Source of the DNA: Polytrichum commune
Lineage: Eukaryota; Streptophyta; Polytrichopsida; Polytrichales; Polytrichaceae
Length of the DNA stretch: 64,000 nt
Reading direction: 5' to 3'
Assembly: GCA_950295325.1 (NCBI GenBank)
Contig: OX485806.1
Location: 12,772,001-12,836,000, forward strand
Positions within the stretch are counted from its first letter, which is position 1. Each line of letters starts with the position of its first letter. This document shows positions 1-11,573 of this stretch, one piece after another. The notes below the pieces were generated by a model. The model made no database searches. It was not told where the DNA came from and saw nothing but the letters and a program-made list of their open reading frames with translations. Made by a program: the position numbers and the translations under genes.

Positions 1-1555
1 GGCCCCCTCTTGAATGGCTTAGGGTTTAGGGTCTAGCCCACTTCCTCCTTCCTAGGATATATATATGCAGCACGCGATTAGCTTACGGTCGCTTTACACC
101 TCCAGGCTGGGTCAATTCCCCTTGAGGCCGATTGCATGAAATTTCAGCCCCTTTGGGGTTGGAGGCCGTGTCGTGTGAATAGCGATCGTGTGTCATTGCA
201 GCTCGAGTACCAACCACCACTAACAAACAACACTAAAACATAGCAAAGTCACACATAAACAACACACCTCGGCATTCTTGTCAAGTGAGAAGAAAGAGAG
301 TCAAACCCTTGCAAGAGCTCTAATTCTCTCTTCAAATGCACACAATGAGTCAAGCTATCTCTCACTCCACCATGGGAGAATCCAAGGGTGTAAGAAAGGG
401 GAGAAGAACTCAAGATTTATTGCAAAAACATGCAATCTTCACCTCACACAAGCTCTCTCCACACACTCACTCACAAGACTTGACTTGGCAAGAATGCCAA
501 GCCAAGGAGGAGGCTCCTCACTTAGGAGCCTTCCTCTCCACATCTAAGATTCATTCATCCAAATCTAAATGGATGAAGCCCAACGGATAAGGTGCGGCCG
601 CCGACGCCGCATACCGTGACAGACGGCTTCACCTACACATTGCAATAAGATTATAATGGGGGCCAATTTTTTCATATGTAAAGGCTTTAGGGTCAAGAAG
701 TCAAGCCGATTCAATAAATCTATCATAATCCAACGGATCTAGCATAGAGCCATTCATATTTTCCACATAATCTAACGGATTTGGTTCATTGAAAAAATCA
801 TGTTTTATATTAAGTTTTTTTTTAATTGAAATATGACATTGGCCCTTCATTTTGGGTGCACCCAATTCAACGAGCTCGGGCCATGTCACACCATGCATTT
901 TTTGATTAAAAATTCATACCACCAAATCGGCCCGGCCTCTAGGTGCCAAGGGGTTGGGGCCAATTTCAGCCTTTTGGCCAATCACAAGTGAGGAATTCAA
1001 GCCTCTTCCACAACGAATTGGCCCGGCCTCTAGGTGTAAAGTGGCCCTTAGCCATGAGATGAGATGAGAGGCTTCGCAAATCCACATCCACGATGTAGCC
1101 GCTTTCCTCATGATCTTTGGAGCCGCATGAATATGTTATTCATTGTCAATGTGAAGATTCTTGTGCTCCTTGTAATGATCATATATTGGTCTCCCCCCCC
1201 CCCCCCCACACATACACATGCATAAAAAAAAAGGCAAGCGTTTTACTTCATTTAGTTATGTTGATTATTGAGCCTAGCAGGGTTATCGTATTTTGAGCAT
1301 GCAATCCATTCTCTTTTGGAGCCGCACCAAACTACATCTCACACAAATATAAGTGTCCTAATAAGAAAAGTAACCAAATAAGGGTTGTCTACCTAGAGGT
1401 ATGTGCCATATGGGTGTTATTTGGTTGGTTTTTCCTCACCGTCTTCAATGGATCACATCAGATTTGTTGTTGGTTTAGCAAATATATGATGAAACATCAA
1501 CCATAGTTGGATTGAAATAGGAACTCTCTTGATTTGCATATACCACATTATTGTA

Positions 1556-1615
1556 GATGTCTAATTAAGAATTGTGACCACATAAGGTTCACATACTTTA
1601 CTTGTGGCAAATGTG
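1556..1615 (+). repeat. Dispersed repeat A, copy 1
   Basis: About 60 bases with the core ctaattaag...gaccacat.aggttcacata...cttgtggcaa. A diverged copy lies about 400 bases downstream in the same orientation. Related sequence is also found near 11.9-12.0 kb, on the far side of the CACTA element. Confidence 0.6.
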
Positions 1616-1958
1616 TTATGTTTAGGGTACGTGGGCCTATTGTGATCACCTCCAACTCCACACAACAAATTTGGTCATTGGATCGAATCAAAAATTGCGT
1701 CATCCAATGAGAGATTGTGGAACACAAAGACTACGGTTTCAAGTAAATAAAGTGGAGTTGTTTTCACAACTTATAAGAGGCCAAAGTCAAGTGTCTCTTC
1801 CTCTTCAAGTGATTGAATATATGTCCTCCTATTCATGTTATTTATCAAGCTTAGAATGATGTCTATATTAGGAGCATGTAGTTATGTTGCATCATTACAT
1901 GTGTCTTTTTTGGTGTCCATTCTTGATTACAACTCTTGCCATATACCACTTATGGTTA

Positions 1959-2020
1959 GGTGTCCAATTAAGAAGGGCGACCACATGAGGCCCACATACC
2001 TTCCTTGTGGCAACCATGTT
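1959..2020 (+). repeat. Dispersed repeat A, copy 2
   Basis: This is the second copy of the unit at 1556-1615, about 75 percent alike by eye. The 120 bases upstream (ggagcatgt..., tgtccattcttg..., cataccact) are also echoed at about 11,897-11,975. Confidence 0.6.
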
Positions 2021-2582
2021 CAATTGTGCATGACATCACAAATGGTGATAACGATAAAAGAAATTGTGTCTAAATCAACCTTGGCATGTGGTGGCGGTTG
2101 CCTTTGAGTTCATTGCCGTTATGACTAGTACTGCCATTTCCATTGTTGTTTTGACTACAAAGAAGGTGACGTTGGGTTAAATCCATTGTTGTAACAAAGT
2201 TTTGTATTTTGGCAATGATGGTATCCATGGATGGTAGTTGTCACCACTTCGGTAGCCATTGGGTAGCTATTTCTATGTTATAAGTATACATTTTTGATGG
2301 TAGGGTGACCACTACGTTGCATTTTGGGAGTGGAATAGTAGCCATCATTGGAAAGGGTAGCAATTTCCATAACACTCAACACATATGAAACATCAAACCC
2401 CAAAACTTAAATGGCATTGCTATCATCCATCTCATGCCCCTCTATCGTTGTTATTCTCCCTCCTCCCTCTTCCCCTTGCAATACACGGTGTGGTGCTCTT
2501 GGTCGTAGTGTTAGTCGTGGTGGCCATCTTCAAGGTAACTTCTCTTCTCCCATTTGTATTTGTTTGGTTCTTTGGATTTTGG

Positions 2583-2950
2583 AGGTCAAATGTGTCATGA
2601 TGTTTTTTTTAATCCATATTTTGAAGCACATGTACTGTGTTTCTTTAGGTTTTACTTTTTGAAGGCTTAGGAAGTCAAATATATGATGATGTGCAAATGT
2701 TGATGTATATTTTGAAGCTCAAGAGTTTTTTTTTTTGGGTGGGTTTTGATTTTTTTCTGAAGTGTAAGAGGTCAAATGTATGTTGATGTTGAATGTTTGA
2801 TGCATATTTTGAATCCCAAGTGCTATGTTTTTGTTGATTTTTTATTTTTTTAAAGGTGTAGGAGATCAAATGTGTCTTGATGTCAATTGTTTGATGCATA
2901 TTTTGAAGCATACGTGTCATGTTTTTGTAGGTATTTTGAAGGCTAGCATA
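2583..2950. repeat. Tandem repeat, about 94 bp, 4 diverged copies
   Basis: Units start at the phrase gtcaaat (or atcaaat) near 2585, 2674, 2771 and 2865, giving spacings of 89, 97 and 94 bases. Each unit goes on with tgatg..., then ttgatgcatattttgaag..., then a T-rich tract. The ORFs across it are by-products of the repeat. Confidence 0.8.
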
Positions 2951-2996
2951 GGTAGATAATTTCAAGAGCATTAATGCAAATGAGGCACTTGATCCC

Positions 2997-3203
2997 TAAC
3001 AACACCCAACAACTACCAAACACCAACCTGGCAACACCCACAATCCACCCAACGTCCACCAAGCAACATCCAAGATCCACCCAATACCAACCCAACAACA
3101 CTCACGATCCACTTAACATCCATCAAGTGACACCCAAGACCCGCCCAACACGAACCCGGTAGCACCCACAATCCACCCAAAATTCACCAAGCAACACCTA
3201 CAC
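2997..3203. repeat. Tandem repeat, 64 bp, about 3 copies
   Basis: A C/A-rich array. Units beginning with gcaacacccacaatccaccc or close variants start near 3031, 3095 and 3159, an even 64-base period. Each unit carries the sub-motifs atccaccca and ccaccaag. Confidence 0.8.
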
Positions 3204-4106
3204 ATAAGCTTTGTAAACCTAAATCACCGCCCATGATGAGATGGAGAGGTGCTCTCCAAACTCAATACATCCACCCTTCATCGGTGTGTTTGGCATATGG
3301 TGTGCATCACCCATAATGAAGACACTCATCCTCACATCACTCTATGTCACTAAGACATCGAACCACTATAACACCGACCTTTCGACTTTGTCATCAAGAC
3401 TACACTTGATATTGCACAAATTGGCTACCGGTGATCGTTTCCACTATAATTTTACTACCACACATGGTTTGTTTGGACATGATTTTCTCTAGTGTAAGCT
3501 TCAAATTATGCTAGTTATCCTACAAGTAAGTTTTTTTTTGGGTAGTGATCATGACATATTTCTATTGCATGTTGAACTCAAATTATGAGAAGCTCGGGGA
3601 GGGCACTCACAAAAAATGTAAGAACTACGTGCGATAAAATATAGGGTCTCGTATATTAATTTTGGGTATTAAAAAAAATCATATAACACAAGGTGACCCA
3701 AGTGTGTGAACCATTGTTATATGTAAATTAGCATATGACACAACATTACAAAATTACTAAGTGGTGCATGTAAAGTATGATGGAAATGAGGGGCTACATA
3801 TGAAATATCATATACCTTGCAATTCCATCATCGAGAATGGATGAACAAATGTTGGTTTTAAGTGGAGAATCAAGAAATGGATGAAATCACTTGTGAAATC
3901 ATCACCCCCAATGGCTTCTAGATCAAGGTTTCAATAATCTTTGCCTTCCAAAGACCTTCAACCCAATGAATGGGGCTTGTATCATACACTTTAAGGACTT
4001 TGTGATATTAGGGATTTTTTTAAACATATAAGCAATATAGATCAGCATTCAATTAATCATTGAACAATGTAGAATTACCCATAAGGTGCTAATAATCACA
4101 ACAATT
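3204..4106. other. Intergenic, no recognised gene
   Basis: An 83-codon ORF at 3241-3492 (+) resembles nothing I know and has no supporting context. The rest is AT-rich with no clear structure. The last three bases (att, 4104-4106) are the left target duplication of the CACTA element. Confidence 0.5.
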
Positions 4107-4135
4107 CACTACAACAGATTGGGTATTTTGTGACT
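4107..4135 (+). repeat. CACTA left terminal inverted repeat
   Basis: These 29 bases start with CACTA and match 11542-11570 perfectly as a reverse complement. Identity stops after tgact. Confidence 0.95.
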
Positions 4136-4570
4136 GCAATTTATGACTGCCTTAAGTCATAAAATCCCAAAATATGACTGACGAGGCTCCGGATGAGGAT
4201 GACGCGCGTGGTGACTGGGTCTAGTCATTACCGACGAGTCGCTTCGGACATGAGTCATATGAATATATACAGTTGTGGGGGCGTATAAAAGGACAAATTC
4301 TACGATCCCCACAACACGTGGGGCATACCTTGACTAGCCTTGGAGTTTGTGCCCTTTTTTGACCTGCCCGGGCAGAAAAAATACCTATCCGACGTGGCAT
4401 GTGACTCTATGTAGTCATGTTTTCTGCTGACGTGTAATATGACTTGCATGTGTCATAATTTTGCCGACGTGGCAGGCCACGTGGAATGTGACTGCTTGTA
4501 GTCATGTTTTTTGGGGCATTAGTCACATTTTCTGCGGGGATGACATTATTATATGACGTCCTATAGTCAT
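4136..4570. promoter_or_regulatory. CACTA left subterminal repeat region
   Basis: Motifs of the form atgact or gtgact and their complements recur in both orientations. In En/Spm elements such subterminal motifs are bound by TnpA; that role is inferred here. The region also holds ACGTGGC at 4392-4398 and an ACGTGGC/GCCACGT inverted pair with a 2-base spacer at 4467-4482. Both match the G-box/ABRE core of plant promoters. Confidence 0.7.
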
Positions 4571-5379
4571 ATTCTTAGTAACATGTGATGCATAATGTGA
4601 CATGATGAAGTGATATTCGCGTAGATGGAGAGTGTTATTGCATAGTTCTTTGTGCGTTGTTGTAACTGTATTGAGTTATATTCGTATTACTTGCAATTTT
4701 GAATATCAGTCACATTTCTGGGTACAATCCAAGCAAAGACGACACATTCAAATCATGCGCTATATGACTGAGCCAAATAAGAAATTGAGCACACAAATTG
4801 AGCAGATAAATATAAATAACTTGAATGATATTATGTAGTCTATGTCTCCAAGCATATCCAAATGTGTTCATCTTTCCCACATTTTCCCTAAATGCGTAAA
4901 CTACATAATTCTAAGTGGTTTGTTGAGGTTCCGGCGGGATAGCCTTCAGTGCTTCCAATGGCCACTTCGTGATGGACTTCAGTGCATCGCCCAAACGCAG
5001 CATCGGAGGATCATCGTCGTTGTTGTCTTCGTCCAACAACACGGATTCTGCTCCCGGCTCGATTGGGGACACGCAAACTGATACGTTGCCCTCCTCAATG
5101 AGCCGTCCGTGAAGTGAGCCTCTTGCAAGGCTCACGATGATGCCTTGCGCCACTACGTTCGCCTTGGCCTTGTTCTCCTCGTCCAAGTCAAACAATTTGA
5201 CATTGGACCCCGTGGCCAACGGCAAGGGTGCGTCCTCCACCAATGCATTAGTCGTCTCCGACAATACGGGAGTGACCTCCTCTGCCTGCGTCTACAAGAG
5301 AAAACGTAATTGTCGAAGAAAAAAAATCCGGGTGAAGTTACAACTGCTTCAATATTCAATATATGACCTTACAGTAGGC

Positions 5380-5575
5380 TATAATTGCATAATATGACAG
5401 GACATACTCATAGAACGCACCATAGTCATCATATATGACAACAATGAGTAATATAATTGCGACCTATGACTGACCATAGTCATATGATTGGACATAGTCA
5501 TACTTCCTATAATTGGCTATAGTTATATGACTGAACATAGTCATATTGTATGACTACAATAAGTAACATATTCGC
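5380..5575. repeat. TGACT/AGTCA motif cluster in an intron of the CACTA gene
   Basis: Between two coding segments, phrases such as atgact, catagtcatat and tatgac recur in both orientations, like the element's subterminal zones. Similar clusters lie at 6480-6620, 7431-7580 and 8100-8235, also between or just upstream of coding segments. Confidence 0.75.
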
Positions 5576-7430
5576 CTAGGGTCCTCATGTTACTTTGTGA
5601 AATGACATACCTATGCGGACATATGTTATCAACATTTTCTTTGTCTACGATTGGTGTGAGAACCAAATAGAAACAAAAAATATCCAATAGCAGTTTACCT
5701 GTGTCGATGAACCTACCATGTTCGCTAGTACGGACGCTAGATGAACCTCCTTGGTCATATACGCCAAGCAATATTCAATGTCGGATTGCTTGCGTGCCAA
5801 TGCTTCGAATGGCCCGCAGATTTTGCGGAGGAAGTCATCGTTGGGATTTAGGGGATCCCATTGCAGAAAATTTAGGACATTTGAGGGGAGAACGCGCCGT
5901 CGCCGTTGCTACCCAATCGAATTGGAGACATCGTGTTGAGCCATGGGTGGGGTCCGGAATCATACTAAATAGATTGCGGAAGTCTTTTATTGGGTTCTGG
6001 AGGGGGTAGGACCTCCCCCACAAAAAACGCAGCTACAACCTCTAGTACAGTCTGCTCTACGGGTGACCATATCCCGACATCAAAATTAGAGCACAACATC
6101 GACCAGAACTTGTCGCAGTCGGTTTTTATTTTTATTTTTACATTTAGGTCCTTAGCGTGGTGGATCACTAGATCCGGGCCCCACTCTCTCCTATCGTGCA
6201 GAGGTCTGATATCGCAAAAAAAATCCTACGACATTCAACACTATAATTTTCCTACGCCCGGAGTTCGACACTCTTACCGAGGGGACCTTCGCGGCTAACG
6301 GCTGGATTTTCGGAGCATTGGCAGCCTTCTTCTTCTTCTTCTTCTGTGGACTGCCTCCTTTATGTGCCCGTTTTCCCGCCCTATTCGCCGCAGGCTCCTC
6401 ATGCTCCTCCAATTCCACGGGTTGTTTCTGACTCGCTCCATACGTCATAACCTGGAGCGCCACGACCCAGTAACACTCTAACGTTAGATTATGACTCGGC
6501 CCTGTCATACATGACTGCTTGTGATAACTTCATGTCATGTTATATGACTTCCTGGAGTCATATTATATAACTACCTATAGTCATATTATATGACATAGTC
6601 ATATGACTATCCAATGTTGAGGCCAAATCTAAGACATGAAATTTGCACGTAAGTATAACTACCCGACAAGTATGATGAGCATATGGCAGGAAGGCCAACA
6701 TCTTTTTGTCGAGCCATTGCACGCCGGGTAAGCCGTGCATCGTGTTCCGCCAATAACTTCTCCGCTTTGCCCTTCCTCTTCTTGGCTATGGGTTTCTTCT
6801 TTCGAATGTCGGGTTGGCTACCCATATCTGCTAGGGTGTTACGCAGGGGCTCCGATGCAGCAGTCGACCCAGTATGCCCGGATTCCGCCGACTTCCCAGT
6901 TGCCTACATGTTCTAATGATCCACATGAGGCGTGTATTAGTGAACGATCTTTCTACATGACATACAACATTGTTGAAGCAAAGGTGTTCCAAACATGTAC
7001 TCGAAACGAGTACCAGAGGATATACAGACGCAACCTTTTCGGCGGTTACTTGGATCACGTCAACTCCCATTTCCGCCGTGGCTGGCGGTTGCAAGGGCTC
7101 CGTCGTTCGCTTCTGCACCTCCTGCAGTAATTGCTTCACCATAGCCTTCACATCCTCCAATTCCCCCTTCATGCTATCCTGGAAGTCGTGGAGCTCGCTC
7201 CGCGTAACTGCGAGGCCTCTATCTCCCGCTCTTGCATTTGGGAGTGGCCCTTTGGACGACAACGACCGGCCCCGTCCTAATTTCCCGGGTGTCGCAAGCT
7301 CGGTTTCCACCTCCAGCTGCGTCGGGGGCCGCTCTAAATCTGCGGCCTGTGAAAGGAGCAACTGTGGATCCATGAAAAATGCGTAAACATACCAAAACCA
7401 ACCAATATATGATTATGAAGTTTAGTGTAT

Positions 7431-7580
7431 TCATATGACTCAGAATATGACTAGGTGAAGTCATATGACGGTAACATATGACTATCTGAAGTCATATGAC
7501 TCATGATATGACTATATAAAGTCATATGACTCATGATATGACTATATAAAGTCATATAATTCATTATATGACTGTAGGTT
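7431..7580. repeat. Dense TGACT/AGTCA cluster in a CACTA gene intron
   Basis: About a dozen TGACT or AGTCA words fall in 150 bases, many paired as the palindrome agtcatatgact. A 30-base unit (tatgactatataaagtcat plus atgactcatga) is repeated in tandem near 7507-7560. It lies between the exon ending at 7625 and the one starting at 7346. Confidence 0.85.
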
Positions 7581-8229
7581 GTCACATATTCATTCACAAA
7601 TGTCTTGCACACAAAATTACTTACAAGTCTAGAGCGCACCTCCCCCTCGGACCTTCCGGAATAGAACAAGGTCTGCACGGTCAAACGTGCGGCTTTCATG
7701 CGCATGGCTTACGCGATTTTATCCGTCCGGGCAATTAACCGCTTGAAATTGTCCACGTGCGTCTTCTTCACATACGGTGGGAGTGGGCCACAACTCTCTA
7801 TTAGTTTTTTCATGTTGGACCTGCGAGTCCGCATCTGCTGGCGCAAAATCTGGAAAAATACCACTTCAGGCACATCTCCGAGTCCACCACGGTACTCGAA
7901 TTGTGCGGCCATCTTGTCTTTAATCGTCAACAACAAGGGTTGTGGGTGTGCCTTAAAGTTGTCGACGCTCCAGTCGAGGTCGCGAGAGTACCCGCGTAGT
8001 CGCGTCAGCCAGTCAGACCTGTGGATCTCTGTCGGGCACCCCGCCTCGTCGACGTCGCCTGAAACATGATTCAAACGAGTCACAATGTCTCCACATTTGT
8101 ATGACTCCAAGGAATCATAATCATATGAATGTAACTGGAGTGCGTCATAATGACTCTAAACTATGACTACAAGGAGTCATAATATTTTGAACTTGACAAT
8201 AACTTGAGGGAGTCACACTGCTCAAGACA

Positions 8230-10320
8230 TGACTCACACATATATAAATATGCACACATATTTTCATTCACACATTCTCTCTCACACACACATACACACA
8301 TCTTTCTCAATGGATTTGGTGAAAATATTGGGTTACACACTCCAAGTTCCTAACTTTTGTATAATTTCTTATACCCACATTAACAGTCTTATTCTTACAC
8401 TCACACATATATTCTCACTCACATACAAATTCTTACTTATATTCATATACATATTTTCATTCACACTCTCTCACATACACACATACAAACACACATCTTT
8501 ATCAATGGTTTTGGTAAAGTCATTGGGTCACACACACACACACGCATTTTCATTCATACAAATATACACACATACCTTTGTCAATGCATTTGGTGAAGAC
8601 ATTAGATTACACATTCCAAACCCTAATCTTTGGATTATTTCTTATATCCACACTAACACTCTTATCATTACACTCACATATATATTCACACACACATACA
8701 TACACACACACACATTTTCATTCATACAAATATACACACATACCTTTGTCAATGCATTTATGAAGACATTAGGTTACACATTCCAAACCCTAACATTTGG
8801 AGTATTTCTCATATCCACACTAACACTCTTATCATTACACTCACATATATATTCACACACACATACATACACACACACACATTTTCATTCATACAAATAT
8901 ACACACATACCTTTGTCAATGCATTTATGAAGACATTAGGTTACACATTCCAAACCCTAACATTTGGAGTATTTCTCATATCCACACTAACACTCTTATC
9001 ATTACACACACACACACACACACACACATATTTTCATTCATACAAATATACACACATACATTTGTCAATGCATTTGGTGAAGAAATTAGGTTACACATTT
9101 CAAACCCTAACCTTTGGATTATTTCTCATGTCCACACTAACACTCTTATCATTACACTCACATATATATTCACACACATACAAACCCTAACCTTTGGATT
9201 ATTTCTCATATCCACACTAATAATCTTATCATTACACTCACATATATATTCACACACACACATACACACACATACATTTTTATTCATACAAATATAAATA
9301 TACCTTTGTGAATACATTTGATGAAGACATTAGGTTACACATTCCAAACCCTAACCTTTGGATTATTTCTCATATCCACACTAACACTCTTATCATTACA
9401 CTCACATATACACACACACATTTTCATTCATACAAATATACACACATACCTTTGTCAATGCATTTGGTGAAGACATTAGGTTACACATTCCAAACCCTAA
9501 CATTTGGATTATTTCTCATATCCACACTAACAATCTTATCATTACACTCACATATATATTCACACACACACACACACATTTTCATTCATACAAATATACA
9601 CATACCTTTGTCAATGCATTTGGTAAAGACATTAGGTTACATGTTCCAAACCCTAACCTTTGGATTATTTCTCATGTCCACACTAACACTCTTATCATTA
9701 CACTCATACATATATTCACATACACACACACACACATTTCCATTTACAAAAATATATAAACATACCTTTGTCATTGGATTTGGTAAAGACATGGGGTTGC
9801 ATACTCCAAGTTCCTCGCTTTTGATTTATCTCTTATATTTACACTAGCACTCTCATACTCATACACACATTCTCATTTATTCCCTCACACATTTATGGTA
9901 AACCCTAATATTGCAAATATTGGGTTCCACACTCTAAGTTCCTCACTTTTGGCTTGTCTCTCATATCCACACTTACACTTCCATTCTCACACTCACAACT
10001 ACATTCTCACTCCTACCCACATACACATTCTTACTCACATTCTTACACTAACACACACATTGTCACATATTCTCACTCACACTCTCATACTTACACACAT
10101 ACATTGTCATTCACACTCTCAAACACATTCTCATTCATACTTTCACATACTCCCTCACACTCACACACACTCTCAAACACATTCTCATTCATACTTTCAC
10201 ATACTCCCTCACACTCACACACACTCACACTCACACATACTCACACTCACACTCACACACTCATACTCACTAACACTCACACATACATCCTCACTTTCAC
10301 ACTCAAACACTTATATAAAA
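8230..10320. repeat. 2-kb tandem array inside the CACTA element
   Basis: Units of about 145-170 bp carry ttggtgaagacattaggtta, then cattccaaaccctaa, then tggattatttctcatatcc, then a (CA)n/(TA)n stretch of variable length. Well-kept units start near 8590, 8760, 8928, 9077, 9320, 9468 and 9627, with more diverged units at either end (about 8310, 9780 and 9900). From about 9970 it becomes a simple acactc/cacaca sequence. The long plus-strand ORFs across it are repeat by-products. Confidence 0.9.
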
Positions 10321-10325
10321 CCCTA

Positions 10326-10880
10326 AAACTATTGATATATTGTGTGAACACAAATTTGCGAATTTTTTGATCTCTTTGGAATTTTCGGACATTCGTTATA
10401 AAAAAAATTGGGAAGGGGGGATCATTATATTTTTTAAAGTGACATCTCGGATCTGAGATGCTACTTTCAAAATGATAATCGATCCCCCCTGCCCATAAGG
10501 TTTCATAACCAATTTTTAAAAATCCATAATTATTGAGCTAATGTGGGAGGACAAATTTTGTGGAATTGTTTTGAACAAACTATGAAACTTTCCAGGCAAG
10601 GGAGATCATTTGTCCTTTTGAAAGGGGCATCTCGGATCCGAGATGCCACATTAAAAAAAATAAAAACATCTACCTCCCATAAACATTTACAAAAAATTCG
10701 AAGAAATTTCAAGAAAATCACACAATCTGAAACTATTGATATATTGTATGAACACAATTTTTGGAAATTTTTGCGAATTGTTTAGATTTTTTTGGAATTT
10801 TTGGGTATTAGTTATGAAACTTTCTGGGAAGGGGGAACAATATATTTTTTAAAGTGGCATCTCGGATCGCCAGTGGAAGT
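10326..10880. repeat. About 200-bp tandem repeat with a 22-bp palindrome
   Basis: Three diverged units start near 10326, 10530 and 10731 with attgatatattgt or variants. Each has a ggcatctcgg half-palindrome about 110-125 bases in. In the middle unit it is a perfect 22-base palindrome (arms ggcatctcgga and its complement, about 10626-10647). In the first it is nearly perfect (10441-10462). In the third only the left half remains (10856-10867), followed by unrelated sequence. Confidence 0.8.
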
Positions 10881-11309
10881 GTGCAGCTCGTCACTCGACT
10901 TAGAGTATTGCGACTCGGACGGTGATTGACTTCCCGTCCGAGCAAGAGTTGTATAAATGAAACTTAGGTGGGTATATATTTAAGTTCAATTATATACATG
11001 TTCAATTAGTCTCTTGGCAATAGTCAATTTCAAATTTCCTCCCCAATTTTCCCCCTATATTTCCTAAAACATTAATCAATTATCAATTCAATAAATAAAC
11101 ATGGGCCATTCCCAATTTTCATTGCCGTTCATACTATAACACACAAAGGACTTAATTTTGACCAAAAATTGTCATTATTAAATAAATACTCCAAACCATA
11201 ATACTAGATAATGAGTCATGGGGCAAAAACACAAGCGGCCCGTCTAGGGCAGCCTGAATTTTCAAGGGCTGCCCAAAAAAAGGAAAAAAATGGTCCTCGT
11301 CAGAATGTA

Positions 11310-11541
11310 ACTAAAGAATATGACTCACAGAAAAATGTGACTGCCACATATGACTAGGCGTCCACCATACACGTTCCCCGTCGTTCCCTATAAAGGCACC
11401 CGTCGTTCCTATACGCCGTATATAGTACATTTTCCGAATATGACTGCGAGTCATATTTTTGAATTTCGTACCCGCCAAGGGTCGAGGCCTGGCAAAATGT
11501 GACTGCATGTAGTCACCAGTCATCCCCAGTCATATTTCCCT
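11310..11541. promoter_or_regulatory. CACTA right subterminal repeat region
   Basis: Repeated atgact/gtgact words and complements lie just inside the right terminal repeat, matching the left subterminal zone. This is the likely transposase-binding region, by analogy with En/Spm. Confidence 0.7.
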
Positions 11542-11570
11542 AGTCACAAAATACCCAATCTGTTGTAGTG
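11542..11570 (-). repeat. CACTA right terminal inverted repeat
   Basis: Perfect reverse complement of 4107-4135, ending in tagtg. It is followed directly by the second att of the target duplication. Confidence 0.95.
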
Positions 11571-11573
11571 ATT

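Larger units (their letters stand above)
1..2580. other. Intergenic stretch, no recognised gene
   Basis: All six frames are short here and none resembles a family I know. It contains a TATA-like run near 59-66, a 15-base C run at 1193-1207, and a local direct repeat of the phrase ggcccggcctctaggtg near 931 and 1020. The 278-590 ORFs overlap each other in two frames and look like chance. A retrotransposon end is possible for the first 650 bases, but I see no matching second end. Confidence 0.5.
4911..8058 (-). pseudogene. TnpA-like (ORF1) gene of the CACTA element, multi-exon, broken
   Basis: Several minus-strand coding segments are separated by plausible GT-AG introns. The 5'-most recognised exon runs 8058 to 7625, with an acceptor ending tttcag and a GTAAGT donor. 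Others run about 7346-7050, 6903-6662, 6460-6290, 6170-5699 (donor GTAAAC) and about 5285-4911, ending in a stop. The product is charged, with Lys-rich runs in the 6.8 and 6.35 kb exons. The last exon has a pattern (LHG..L..G.V.V.V, then LGDAL....WP) that resembles the C-terminal domain of plant CACTA ORF1 proteins (DUF8039-like); this is from family knowledge and untested. An in-frame TAA at 7709-7711 interrupts the first exon, and the 6.0-5.7 kb exon needs a frameshift, so the gene is probably dead. The true 5' exon was not found. No TnpD-like gene accompanies it. Confidence 0.6.
4107..11570 (-). mobile_element. Complete CACTA (En/Spm-type) DNA transposon, 7,464 bp
   Basis: The element begins CACTACAACAGATTGGGTAT and ends with the exact reverse complement. 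The perfect terminal inverted repeats are 29 bases (4107-4135 and 11542-11570). The trinucleotide att flanks it on both sides (4104-4106 and 11571-11573), which is the 3-bp target duplication expected of CACTA elements. Both subterminal zones are dense in TGACT/AGTCA motifs in both orientations, as expected of TnpA-type binding regions. Inside are a broken TnpA-like gene on the minus strand, a 2-kb tandem array and a 200-bp repeat carrying a palindrome. I found no ORF resembling the large TnpD transposase, so the element is probably non-autonomous. The perfect terminal repeats and intact target duplication suggest fairly recent movement. Confidence 0.95.

Noticed and set aside
8600-9670. Telomere-like aaaccctaa words
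   Set aside because: There is one per 145-170 bp unit, always in the same context, and never in tandem, so it is part of the satellite unit and not telomeric DNA.
8229-10370. Long plus-strand ORFs rich in His, Thr and Ser
   Set aside because: They track the CA-rich tandem array inside the CACTA element in several frames at once.
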